From Opisthocomus hoazin (Eukaryota; Chordata; Aves; Opisthocomiformes; Opisthocomidae), in the NCBI RefSeq assembly GCF_030867145.1, contig NC_134427.1, positions 10,191,001 to 10,255,000 on the forward strand: a stretch of 64,000 bases of DNA, given 5' to 3'. The notes below the pieces were generated by a model. That model was not told the origin of the DNA. It ran no database searches and saw nothing but the letters and a program-made list of their open reading frames with translations. A program made the position numbers and the translations under genes. The number at the start of each line of letters is the position of its first letter. Positions within the stretch are counted from its first letter, which is position 1. Shown here in pieces: positions 27,101-38,249 of this stretch.

Positions 27101-30100
27101 TACGTAATCAATACAGGAGAAAATGTATCCTGGGTAACACAGGGGGAGGCACTACCCTGGGGACAGTTTGTCCCAGCAATGCACATCACAGTAGTCCATA
27201 ATAGAGCCAGGTGCCTCCTCAAACTAATGAGCTGTGTCTCACCCATTCCTCTAAAGAGACCATAAAACTCTTTCAAACACTTCTGGGTGAGACACAGCCT
27301 ATCTGTAGGGTGAAATTTACTCCCAGCAGCTTTTATGTGACCAAAGGGACCATCAGGGAAACGCATGTCCTAAAAGATGCACAGTCTCCCAAGTGCAGCA
27401 TGGAGGGGGCAGGAGGGTGAAACTCTCTCACACAGCGCTTTGCATAGTGGTCCAGGAGCTTTGGTGAAACGGTGTTGTTTTGGTGCTTTCTTCAAACCAC
27501 TGGCTACATCTGCCTGCACTCAGTGAATGGTTCATGCATGCTGCTGTAGGGCTTAGGCTTGGGCTGTCAGCTCCTCTGCTCCTTGCTTGTACAGCGCCCT
27601 GCACAAGGGAGTCCCAGGCAGTTACTGGCATTCCTACGTAGTATGGTAAAAAAATCAAGAGGAGGAAAAATAGAGACATATCTTGAGAAGATATGTATTA
27701 TTATTCTTGAGAAAATATTACAAGGGGGGCAGGAGCTGCAAGATAAAACAAAATACATCCTACATAAATAGGACTACTTCTTCAACAATAAGACCAAGCT
27801 GTCCTGCATTTTCTGGACTGTGAATGTCATGGAAATGCATAAACAAAGCCATAGCAAGGAGCTGTCTTACTGAAAGAGGAATTTGTTCAAGAATAGAGCT
27901 TATCATACATATATGACATTTTTCCAGTGGGCTACCCACATTAGGTGAGCAGCTCCCACTTGCTTAGACTTCAGTAAAACATCTCTCACAGGTACAAATA
28001 CTATGCTGGGAGAACTGGAGATTCTTTAAAAACAGACAAGTTAAAGAAGGAAGTAGCTAAAGTGGGGATGGTGTCACCAAGTTCACACAGAGGTTGGTGA
28101 GATCATCTGGGAAAACTGGATGACCTCAAGGCCTTGTGTTGTAGAAATGGGACAAAGCGAACACAGAGCAAGATCCACTCTTTGGGGCTAAAGATGAGGA
28201 TTTCTGGCTGCATTTGTTTAACTTGGGGTGACTCCAGGCTGCCAAGTGGATGTTGCCATGGAAAAAGCAGGTGAACTTCTAAGATGTACAGGCAAAGTCA
28301 TTCCAGTGGAAAGAAAATGATTTTAGTATCTTCAGATGACATGTCTGGAATAGCCTGCGCTGCTCTGGTTACTCTAAGATATTTACTCAAGAAGAAAAGG
28401 AAGAAAGCAAGGAAATGAGAGGAATGTGTCTTCTTCTTGGCTAACAAATTACAAATGGAGAGTTATGATGGTAGATCTCTCTCTGAGAAACTCAGTGCCA
28501 GAGAAGAAGACCAGTTAGGTAGTCTAAATCACAGCACTGATACCTGACAAGGGCTATAAGCTGCTCATGATGGATGCTGAGGGCTGCACCTTTCCTGAAG
28601 CTGTTCCTTGCGCCTTCCAGCAAAGGGGCAGGGGGTCTCTCCATCCTCACAGGAGTTAATGAAGCACACATGGTAGCATGAACAGCCAGGCCACACAGCT
28701 CACCAGGCTCCTGCAGTGCTGCTGGACTGGTTTAATTTTGGGCCATAACTGCACAGCTATTAGTGTTTACAAAACAAGAATCCAGGGAAGGAAAATTACA
28801 CACTGAGGAAATAATAAAAAGCAGTGTAATCAGATGTGAGAGGGAGATCGTTTCATTACCTGAACCCGGCCTCGTTATTTACCTTTTCATTGGCAAGAGC
28901 TGATAAATGCAGGCTAATGAATCTAGCACTCCAGACGAGCGGGAGGAGTGCCGGCTCGGTGCTGCCGCATGCTAAGCAGGACCAGCAAATCCAACTTGCA
29001 GCTCAAAGTCCAAAAGGTAAAATATGAACTCATCCATTGCAGCACTGCAGTGAGGTGAGAGAGGGGTTTTACCCACTGCTGCTTTGGTCTTACAGAGTAA
29101 CCCTGGCTGTGGGAACTCCATGGCTCCTGTCTGGCCCAGAGCAGTGAACTGAACTCCAAACACCCCACGAATAACACGGGATCTGCCACACGGTCTGCAT
29201 ACAGTCTGCAAGGGCCAGTGTTGGCTCTTTAGGGAAAGCCATTCAGGACCAGCAATATCAGCTGGAGACTTCCCAGACTGTCCTGACAGTTAAATATCAT
29301 CCTGGGCCTTGTCACGACACAAGGAAGACATGAACAGAGAAAGAGTCAATAACATCAACATGGAAAAACAAAATAGCAGGACCTTTGCCCACTTCTGTCG
29401 CAATTTTGTGTCAACACAGTTGCCCATTGGCTACTGTGGCCATTCCTCCCTTTGAAAAAAACGGGCAACAACAAATACACCATTCACTGTACACAATTGT
29501 CAAAAAAAAGCGAACAAGCAATGCTGAAGAAACTTAGAAAAAGGGAGTAAACCTCTTTAACAGAAATGAGTTCTCAGAGTTGCAAAGACTACTTCTGTCT
29601 TTTCTATACTTTCTGCATACCTCACAAGCAGTGTGGTCCCCAGATTTCATGTGAAGAACCAGAACACTTGGCAAGGCTTCTCTGGAAGGACCTTAGACAC
29701 TAACAGCCAACATAAGATGAAAACCTATTCGGAGAGGAACACGCATATGCTGACATTAGAGGGAAATGCTGCCCTCATCTGTCTTCTAGTGACAGCTCTA
29801 TTTTCCTGGTGCCGAAACCATTCATCACTTCCAGTATGAAAAGGTGACTCTATGGCCGCAGCCAGCTCTGAAGTCTGTGCCTGGACCTCTGTTTGCACTG
29901 GAGCCATTAAGCAATGCTTGTTGTTGGTAACTGGAGTCAATGCAACCATGTTGCTGCAGCGGAATTTAAATGTAGAAATAACTTGATGCTTTGTACTGAA
30001 TAAGTAGATAGTGTCTTGACCCAAAAGAAGAAAATGGCTTATACATTCTTTATAAAACTGAAACCAATCAAAGAGAAAAAATCATCCCCAGTGACGAGTG

Positions 30101-31886
30101 GGAGTACTGAGAGACAGCACTGGGGTTCTGCAAGAGCTGAGCAACCCCTGCTCCTGCAGCCGCTTGCACACTAGTGCACCGGGCAGCGGTTTGGGGGTCT
30201 GGGCACCTGCAGCCCAGTCTGTTGCAGAAAGCCACAGAGAACAAGGCTGGTTTGCCTCTTTCATCCACACTGGTAAAAATCCAGCCCGTACACACATACA
30301 CACAGAGTGGAGGCACATTTCAAGCACCATCTGGCCCTCAGGAAGGTGAAGTGAAGGAGAAATTGAACACATATTCATATTTCATAAAAGTATAATCTTT
30401 GAAGTTGGAAAATTACATCTAGTAGATGAAGTATATAGCACTAGCCAGTTCTGTATGTGTTTGGGGTGCAGGAGGAGCATCTATTAAACCTCTGTGAGAT
30501 AATGCCGCTGGCCAGCCAAGGTCCTCAGAAAGTACTCTGGCTGATGAAAGTGCAGATCACAGCACATATCTGCTAGCATTTCAGAGCTCTGGAGTAACAC
30601 GGCTCCCAGAGCAGATGGAGCTGCTTCTTTATCCAGGCCTGTGTCTTTTAGTTCTTTTAATGAAGTTAGCCCTGCTGAAACTAGAAGAGAGGAGTGGGAA
30701 AGTCTGATTCTGCTGGTTCACAGTTTACTGATATTTCTCCTTGCTTGTGCCTTTCCCCCTATACTCCCACTCCTTTTGATTTTATTTTGTAAATCCTTGA
30801 TTTATAATGATAATCTACATCTCAAAAATTGAATGTACAGTTGTTTGGCATCTTAATGCCTGGAGCATCGTCCTAGCACAAGCAGACAGGTCTTGTTTGA
30901 TGGCACCAGACTGACTCTCTGGAGACTCAGGGCAGGGGTTTATGATCAGCCCCAGGGCTTGGATTCCAGCTGCACGATTTCAGGTCTCCCTCAGCAGTGT
31001 GGTCAGCTCTCACCCAGACAAAGCCTGGAGACAGCCACGGGCACCGCACAGCCACAAGCTTTATCCGGCCTGGCAACCAGGTGATGGGAACAAGGTTGGA
31101 TGCTGCCTGCCCCCTGAGCTCCACCCTGTAACATCCAGGCTCTTGTGTCCCCATCCAAGGGGAGCAGGCTGGCCAAAGCTTGCCAGAAACATTTTGACCC
31201 ACGCAGAAATGCTCATTGAAGAGAGAAACTCAGATTATTTCTATATCTAATTGCTATTTAGTTTCCTAGATTAAAAACTTACCAAAACAATCCTCCCAAA
31301 TTGATTTTCACAGGAACACCAATCCCAAATGATCAGTCCCAAGATTCCAGAGGAAGAAGTACACTCAGGACTGCCCAGCCTCAGACTCTCCAGCTGGATC
31401 CAGGATCCCTTCAGCGACTTACCCTCCCTCTTGCTTCTCCCAGGTCATCAACTCCAGAGCTTGGCTGATGCCTCAGCAACCTAAATCTCTCATTACAACC
31501 TTTCTGCCTGGCACTTTAGTTTTATCTGTCATTTCACAGCCCAGTAGCTCTATCAGAACAGCTGGAATACAGCACATTCTTCTCATTATTTTAGTCTTTG
31601 TTAACCAATGTTATTCACAGTATTCTACATATTTCTAGATATTCCCTTAAGCAGGGGAAGGGGGGATCAACAGCTGCATCAAATACACCGCTATATTACT
31701 CCTTCCCCCATTGCTGTTTACCTTCCCAGTCTGTCCCGTACATCTGACCAGTGTTTGATCCTTTTGGTTCTTACTTGGTGTTTGCTTACTTGGTTCTTCT
31801 ATTGCTTTCAAAGTCCTTGAACAATACTCAGCAAAGTAATACTAAGAACTAAAATTCCTGGTGGTCATTTGCTCAAGTTTAATCAT
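21181..31886. other. Spacer right of FAM162-family coding exon 1
   Basis: The first few hundred bases (to about 21480) are moderately GC-rich and may hold the proximal promoter or 5' UTR of the FAM162-family gene. The rest is unremarkable apart from the inverted repeat near 27.26 kb. No coding exon was recognised. Confidence 0.45.
27231..27298. repeat. 68-nt hairpin from perfect 15-bp inverted repeat
   Basis: GCTGTGTCTCACCCA at 27231-27245 is the exact reverse complement of TGGGTGAGACACAGC at 27284-27298. A second 6-bp pair (AAAGAG at 27253-27258 and CTCTTT at 27268-27273) nests inside. The size is in the range of small hairpin RNAs or a tiny inverted-repeat element; nothing else supports either. 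Confidence 0.6.
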
Positions 31887-33030
31887 TGTTATGGGTTTGC
31901 GTGACAAGGTTTTGGTAGTGGGGAGGCTGTAGGGGTGGCTTCTGTGAGAAGCTGTGAGAAGCTTCCCCCATGTCTGGTAGAGCCAGTGCCAGCTGGCTCT
32001 AAGACAGACCTGCTGCTGGCCAAGGCCAAGCCAATCAGTGACGGTGGTAGCGCCTCTGTGATAACATATTTAAGAAGGGGAAAAACCTGCAGGAGAAACA
32101 GCAGTTGAGAGAGAGCAAGTGAGACTATGTGAGAGAAACAATCCTGCAGACCCCAAGGTCAGTGAAGAAGGAGGCGGAGGAGGTACTCCAGGCGCCAGAG
32201 CAGAGATTTTTTTTCCCCTGCAGCGCGTGATGAAGACCTTGGTGAGGAAGGCTGTCCATCTGCAGTCCATGGAGGTCTACAGAGGGGTAGATGGCCACCT
32301 GCAGCCCACAGAAGGCCCCACGCCGGAGCAGGGGGATGCCTGAAGAAGGCTGTGACCCTGTGGGGAGCCCACGCTGGAGCAGACTCCTGCCAGGACCTGT
32401 GGACCTGTGGAGAGAGAAGCCCACGCTGGAGCAGCTTTGCTGACAGGACTTGTGACCCTGTGGAGGACCTGTGGTGGAGCAGCCTGTTCCTGGAGGACTG
32501 CACACCATGAGAAGGACCCATGCTGGAGCAGTTCATGAAGAGCTGCAGCTGATGGGAAGGACTCACATTGGAGAAGTTCGTGGAGAACTGTCTCCTGTGA
32601 GAGGGACCTCACGCTGGAGCAGGGGCAGAGTGTGAGGAGTCCTCCCCCTGAGGAGGAAGGAGCAGCAGAGACACCGTTTGATGAACTGACTGTAACCCCC
32701 ATTCCCTGTCCCCCTGTGCCACTCAGGGGGAGGAGATAGACATTTCAGGAGCAAAGTTAAGCCTGGAAAGAAGGGAGGGGTGGAGGGAAGGTGTTTTAAG
32801 ATATATTTTTATTTCTCATTATCCTACTCTGATCTGATTGATGATAAATTAAACTTCTTTCTCCCCAGGTTCAGTCTGTTTTGTCCATGACAGTAATTGG
32901 TGAGTGATCTCTCCCTGTCCTTGTCTCGACCCTCGAGCCTTTCATCATATTTCCTCTCCCCTGTCCAGCTGAGGAGGGGGAGTGATAGAGCGGTTTTGGG
33001 GAGCACTTATCCAGGCTAAACCATGGTCAC
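31887..33030 (+). mobile_element. Solo-LTR-like element of an avian endogenous retrovirus
   Basis: Begins TGTTATGGGTTTGCGTGACA and ends near CCATGGTCA, about 1.1 kb, with a TATA-like ATATTTAAGAAGG at about 32066 and no protein-coding core on either side. The sequence resembles a common LTR of songbird-like genomes as I recall it; I do not assign a Repbase name. Both borders are approximate and I could not see a clear target-site duplication. Confidence 0.65.
32318..32625 (+). repeat. Internal ~48-bp tandem repeats in the LTR
   Basis: The motif ACGCTGGAGCAG or a close variant recurs at about 32320, 32371, 32422, 32471, 32519, 32564 and 32610, at spacings of 45-52 bp. The spacing shares GTGGAGAG/GGACC text. 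The repeats keep several - strand frames open (up to 141 codons) without coding meaning. Confidence 0.8.
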
Positions 33031-33739
33031 TTAACACCTGGGGAAATTGCACCTGTCTTCTTGCTAGTAGTATTTTATTAACACGTATGTCTGACTACAA
33101 GCTGCCTTGCAGGCTCCTTTTTGCAGCTGTGAGAGGGGATCTACCTCCTCCAAGGCTTGGCTCAGCAACTGAGCGCGCTCCACTCTACAAGGCCAGACAG
33201 GAAGGTTAGAGCCCTCCATGCCTTTTTTCCTTTTCCTCTGCATCCACTTTAGGTGGTGGTGGTGAACGTTACCTCTCTGCTTTCTTGCAAACCCCATGAT
33301 TCATCTTTTAAAGTGAATTATCTTTCTTCACCTTTTTTGTATTAACACTGGTCAAGAACAATTACCCTTCCTGGGGAGGGAAGGTGGTGTCGTTGGTGCT
33401 TGCTGCTTGTTTCACATTGTGGAGCTCAGGCTGCCCATAGCAAAGCTAGTCATATTTTCCCTGCTTTTATTGTCATAGGAAGAAAGTCTGCACCAGCAGA
33501 AGTTCTGCTTTCCTGATTGCTTGAAGTGAAACAATAAGTCTGGAACTCAGGAGATTGCGCACTAAAGGGAGAAATCCAGATGAAACTGAATTCAGGCTCT
33601 GTTGAACATGAATCTGTTTGTGTCTGGCAGAGCATGCACAAGAGGGGAAAATGTCAGTAGGTTTCTCTTGGCATCCATCTCCATTTTCTTGTAAATGAGT
33701 CAAAGTTTACAAATATGAATCACATAGTTCAAGGTCTGC

Positions 33740-34030
33740 TCTGCAGGACAGCCGTGTGAGATCAAACCAAAGGTCCAGTCCAGGCCAGCATCCTGTCTGG
33801 CAGCAACCTGGGGTAGACTCGCATGGAAGAGCTGAAGAGCAATAGAAGCATTGCAGACCCGCTTTCCTAGCATTCTCAGAGTTTGTGTACCTCTTCAGTT
33901 CTGCTCTGCCTTTCAGGCTAGAGGAGCTGCCCATCGCATTCAAGATGCACATGCACATTTTATCTCCAGGCGGACTCCATGCTTCAGTGAGGTGCGGTTT
34001 TACTCTTTCGTAATAGGCTGAGTTGTCACA
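33740..34030. repeat. Possible ancient CR1/L3-like relic
   Basis: The stretch AAACCAAAGGTCCAGTCCAG followed by GCCAGCATCCTGTCTGGCAGC resembles the CCAAAGGTCCATCTAGTCCAG-type segment of old amniote CR1/L3 repeats as I remember them. Only about 50 bp is convincing; the rest of the interval is a guess. Confidence 0.35.
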
Positions 34031-34360
34031 CACTGATAAATCTGTTCAAGAAAGTTATCTCAAGCCTCTTTGAGATTGTTTTATTGAGGAAGAAAACCTT
34101 CTTTTAGAAGCTGTGACTGCTATCAGTTGGTCTGACTTTGATCAAGCAGAGTCAGCCCAGGTAAGGCTGCCATCTCCCACTGCGTTTCCTTCAGTGGAAG
34201 AGCCAGTTTAACCAGCTGCTCTGTCTTCCCTTTCACCTTCTTAGTCCCGCATCACCTCCTCCCCTGCCTGGTTAGAGGTTGCTGTCGCCGAGTCATCTGA
34301 TTTCTCTGGCTCTAAAGAATCTATTAACTGATCCGGTGGCAAAGTCTACCAGCACTATTT

Positions 34361-34412
34361 TTGGTTGGGTTTTGGGTTGGTTTTTTTATTTGTTTTTTTT
34401 TAATTTTAAAAA
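34361..34412. repeat. T/G-rich low-complexity tract
   Basis: TTGGTTGGGTTTTGGGTTGG followed by T-rich text. Similar A/C-rich tracts occur at 25569-25617 and 56918-56982, and T/G-rich ones at 48207-48238 and 49365-49386. Confidence 0.6.
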
Positions 34413-35957
34413 AATCATGACACAAAACTAGTTTAGATTGAGGTCATTACTTCTTGCATAGCAATAAGCTCAACAGTATTGCTAACCAGGCACCAGAACC
34501 AGAGCTGGAGGGGTTGTGGGAATGTGGACTGAAACTAGATCTGGCCAAAAGACTCAACATGAAACTGCAGCTGTGATCAGAATGAGCGGAGGAATGAGGC
34601 CCGGTTCACACTGGGGGAAAATCTCTCCCCACAAGCAGTTCAGATCACACGTATTTCATTTCCCTCTGCATTACTGCAGAGTAGAGCAAGAGACTCCTGC
34701 ACTGGGGCAAGCGAGAGGACAAGGAGAACCAGAGCCGGGAGCTGGTCTTCTGCCCTCTGTGGGCTCTGGACCAGACCAGAGCTTTGGTTGCAAAGTTTTA
34801 CTCCTGTACCCAGTTACCCCATATTCCTGCAGACAACTAACAAATAAAAATCAATGAAAAATACTTGCATAGGAACAATTAGTTCTGTATATTTTCTTCT
34901 TTCCTCATTCCCGTCACCAAGTGCCATTTACTTACAGCCTGTAGATCTCAGTTCATTTTTTTCCCCTCCCCTGTATCGTCTGCTCAAAAGGTCAGTCTAC
35001 ACAGAGGATATGGAGCTTCCCTGGGACTCACAGGAACCTGAGATTAGATATTGGCTCCCCAAATCCCCTTAAGGGATGGCCAGAAGTTAATGTTTAAAAA
35101 ATAACAAACATCATTAGGGTAACAAGTTTTTTCTCTTTAAAGGGTTCTGCCAGCATTTGCCCTATTTGCATCACAGAGCTAAACTGGAAAATATTTTTGC
35201 CATCCTTCAGACAGTTGTAACAACAAATTTGTCATTCCAAACTGAGAAGTCAAAATGCCGACTTCCCCCTCACTTCCCTTTCAAAGCAGCTCAGATTCAG
35301 AAAATAATTTTTTGAATTTCAAGAGGTGTTTGATAAACGTCAGTATTTTCCTTCGTTGGTACTTTGTAGTCTGTATTTACAAACCTCCAAAACAAAGACT
35401 GAAAAGCAAATATTGCCAAAATCACTGAAACCAGGTTCTTCCAACAATGTAAAACCTTTTGCCCCAGTAATTTCTCTGGTGACAGCAGACATTAATTTGT
35501 TTCAAGGCCAGTTTCAAATTAACTGTTTTGGGATTTTTTTCTGCTGGATCAGACTTTGTGGAGCATTGCCAACCTGTTCAAAAGGTGACTCACAGAAAAT
35601 ACATGATTTTGCACTCAACAGATGGGCTGTGCAATCACACCCTCACTTCTGTGCAGCTTCAAAGCAAGTCAGCTCTGCTTACACACTGGTACCTCTTGCT
35701 TCTCATTCATCCCTCTCCAAACAGCCGTGCTACAACTGTGTGGCAGATGCCCCATCCCTCGGAGCCGGACTGCAGTGCCTTGGTGCCCACATCAAACACA
35801 CCCACGGCAATGGATCTGAAGCCAAATAACGACACAAAGCCCTGCTGTAGATCCACAAAACAACAGAAAATCAGATTAAAAGCTGAAACAAGAAAATAGA
35901 ACCTTCAATTAAAAATGTGCATGTTGCTGCTGGGTCTATGCTGCTGCTGCTGCTTAT

Positions 35958-36290
35958 AAGAAAAGAAAAGAAAGGGAAAAGAAAGAAAGGGAGAAGGAAG
36001 GGAGAAGGAAGGGAAAAGAAAGGGAAAAGAAAGGGAGAAGGAAGGGAGAAGGAAGGGAGAAGGAAGGGAGAAGGAAGGGAGAAGAAAGGGAAAAGAAAGG
36101 GAAAAGAAAGGGAAAAGAAAGGGAAAAGAAAGGGAAAAGAAAGGGAAAAGAAAGGGAAAAGAAAGGGAAAAGAAAAGAAAGGGAAAAGAAAAGAAAGGGA
36201 AAAGAAAAGAAAGGGAAAAGAAAAGAAAGGGAAAAGAAAGGAAAGGGAAAAGAAAGGGAAAAGAAAGGGAAAAGAAAGGGAAAAGGATGA
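35958..36290. repeat. Polypurine tandem repeat (GGGAAAAGAAA)n
   Basis: About 330 bp made only of A and G on the + strand. Blocks differ: an AGAAGGAAGGG-type 11-mer first, then the 11-mer GGGAAAAGAAA in many near-perfect copies, then a 16-mer with an extra AAAAG four times, then the 11-mer again. Since 11 is not a multiple of three, all frames stay open; the predicted Lys/Glu/Gly/Arg and Phe/Leu/Ser/Pro chains are artefacts. Confidence 0.95.
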
Positions 36291-36359
36291 AATAAGAGAA
36301 GGCAGGAAGGGAACACCTCAGCAAGGCCACATCATCCACAGGTGCGGAGAATGAGAACG

Positions 36360-36850
36360 GGTTGAGGCTCAGCTGAGCTCTGGGGACCTGGGAGTTGAGG
36401 CGCACAAAGTGTCACAAAGTCGCGGTGCGGGGCTGGACATGCCCGCTTACCGGGACCACCGGTCTGCCAAGATCACTCCAGCCAGCAGAGGCCGGAACAG
36501 CCGCGTCGCCACTGCCACGCTCGGCTGGGAGCCGCGCAGGAGCTCGGCGGAGGACCCGCTCTCTTTCTCACGCACCTGGAACTGGACCTAAATAGACCTT
36601 CGGAGACGGCCGGCCCGGACACAGCCCGGACGCGGCCCACCGGCCGCCAGGCAGGCAGCGCGGTGGCCACCCGCCCGCCGTGACGACTGCTGCCTTCGCC
36701 CGGAGCCGGCCCCGGCGGTGGCCGGGGAGGGCGGGAGCGCCGAGCGCAGGCTGCCCTCTGCTGGTGAGCGCACCGCCACGCAGCCCGGCTGCCAGACCTC
36801 CCGCGGCACAGCGGGGGCGGGGTAGAAACGAAGTCAGATACTTCATTTGG
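36360..36850. promoter_or_regulatory. Orphan CpG island between SLC6A14 and the FAM162-family gene
   Basis: CG dinucleotides are dense from about 36410 to 36830, flanked by a purine repeat on one side and AT-rich DNA on the other. No recognisable coding exon lies in it. Splice-donor-like sites are present in both directions: CCCG|GTAAGC on the - strand with exon edge 36451, and CTG|GTGAGC on the + strand after 36763. It is a promoter candidate, possibly for a distal non-coding first exon of the FAM162-family gene 15 kb away or for a non-coding RNA. Confidence 0.6.
36753..36764 (-). promoter_or_regulatory. CTCF-like core motif
   Basis: On the - strand CCAGCAGAGGGC fits every position of the CTCF core CCASYAGRKGGC. 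It lies inside the orphan CpG island. A 12-bp degenerate match can occur by chance, but the setting is typical for CTCF. Confidence 0.45.
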
Positions 36851-38243
36851 GTTTTTTTCTAAACTTAACTTCATGCTTATGAACAATCTCTGCAATAGAA
36901 ATAACTTCGGGGTTCATATTTTGCTTTCATAAGCTTGGCCCCTAACTAATTGCTTTACATACTTATAAAAATGCCTGTTGAAATACTTCTTGTTAAATAT
37001 TTCCTTGTTATAGATGTTGCTTTTTGGAACTGCACACATCTGTGTTCTCTTTCCTGACTGAAAACATGCATTTTCTGCTCATCCACAGCGAATGTACTTC
37101 TTTTCTTGTTCTACTCTTCTCTTTCCAAGAGTTCTCTTACCACTCCCATTTAGCTTGATCCAAAACAGAACTCTTTTCTCCTCCCCCCCCAAGTAAAAAA
37201 ACCCAAACCCCAAGCATTTAGACTATCTGCCCAGCACAGAGCATCCTCCCTTACCAGCAACACTGCACTGGTTATCACTGCTGATTTTTCAGCCCAACAA
37301 ATGTCAGGATGCTGGGCACCAGCCTGCATGGGCAAGGAACAGGCCCAGGTCTGCTGGGTCCAGCCTGCTTCAAGAGCAGCACTGAGGAACACCACTTCTT
37401 CATGTAACCCTCAGCGGCTGTTGAACAACCCTAACAGCTGGGCCAGAGCTGTGACAGGTGAGGAATATGAATGCCCACTACTAAATACTCTTTGAGACTC
37501 CTCAGCAGATGCCCGCAGTCAACAACACAAGGAGTAAATCAGCTCATGCAAAGAGAGCAACAGAAACTGATGTACCAGGAAAATGTCAGATACGCACTTA
37601 TAGAGATGCATCCCAGCTCTGCCAGGGGCCAGGAAAGAAAACCTTTTCCCTGGATCCTTTCTGAAGCTGGTTTGGCCAGCATGCTTCCCCAACTCCTCTT
37701 GGACCACTCTCAGCCATTACTTGACTAACTTCTCTTTCCTTCCCAGAGCCTGTCCCTTCCCAGATGTGAACTGCTGCCCACTGCAGCAGCTCCAATGGAT
37801 GGTGCCCTGGTGGATGAGCACCATAGCTTTGCAGCTCAGCCTCCCTCCTGCTCCCAGCCTCTCCATGCATCAGGGCCAGCAACAGCACTGTTTTCTGCTG
37901 GTTTGTGGCTAGACCATGATGCTAGTGCAGCTGGAGTGCAGGAAAGGGATCCTCTCCACCAGCTTCTGTTACAGGCTCTAATCCCACAGTCTTTTTAATA
38001 AAATCCCACGCGATTACTTTCTGTATTTTCTGAGCCCACTCTAAAACACGTCTATTGTACTAGATCCTAACTTCCATCAGAAAAGGTTTCCTGGAGTTTG
38101 AATCTTTCCAGTTCAGTCTCCCAAAGGCTTAGGATCACAGAAGAGTTGGTAGTACTCGCCAACTGCCTCCCCCCCCAACTCCAGACAAAAGGCTGAAATC
38201 TCATTTACCAGTGTCAAAACCATTAAAAACAGAAAAATCACAT
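36851..38243. other. Spacer between the orphan CpG island and SLC6A14
   Basis: AT-rich DNA with no recognised exon. If the SLC6A14 transcript runs past the candidate poly(A) signal, part of this would be 3' UTR. Confidence 0.4.
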
Positions 38244-38249
38244 TTTATT
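38244..38249 (-). terminator. Candidate poly(A) signal for SLC6A14
   Basis: First AATAAA on the coding strand that I find downstream of the SLC6A14 stop, about 1.4 kb into the presumed 3' UTR. Nothing else in the sequence confirms its use. Confidence 0.35.

Larger units (their letters stand above)
33031..35957. other. Spacer between the LTR and the purine tract
   Basis: No supported gene. It holds the possible CR1/L3 relic, a T/G-rich tract, and a short CTG run (GCTGCTGCTGCTGCT) at about 35940-35954 immediately before the purine repeat. Confidence 0.45.

Noticed and set aside
32125-32702. Frames of 127-141 codons on the - strand
   Set aside because: Produced by the internal LTR repeats read backwards.
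35905-36405. Open frames of 145 codons (+) and 166/120 codons (-)
   Set aside because: Translation of the purine repeat; only a few amino acids occur and all frames are open.
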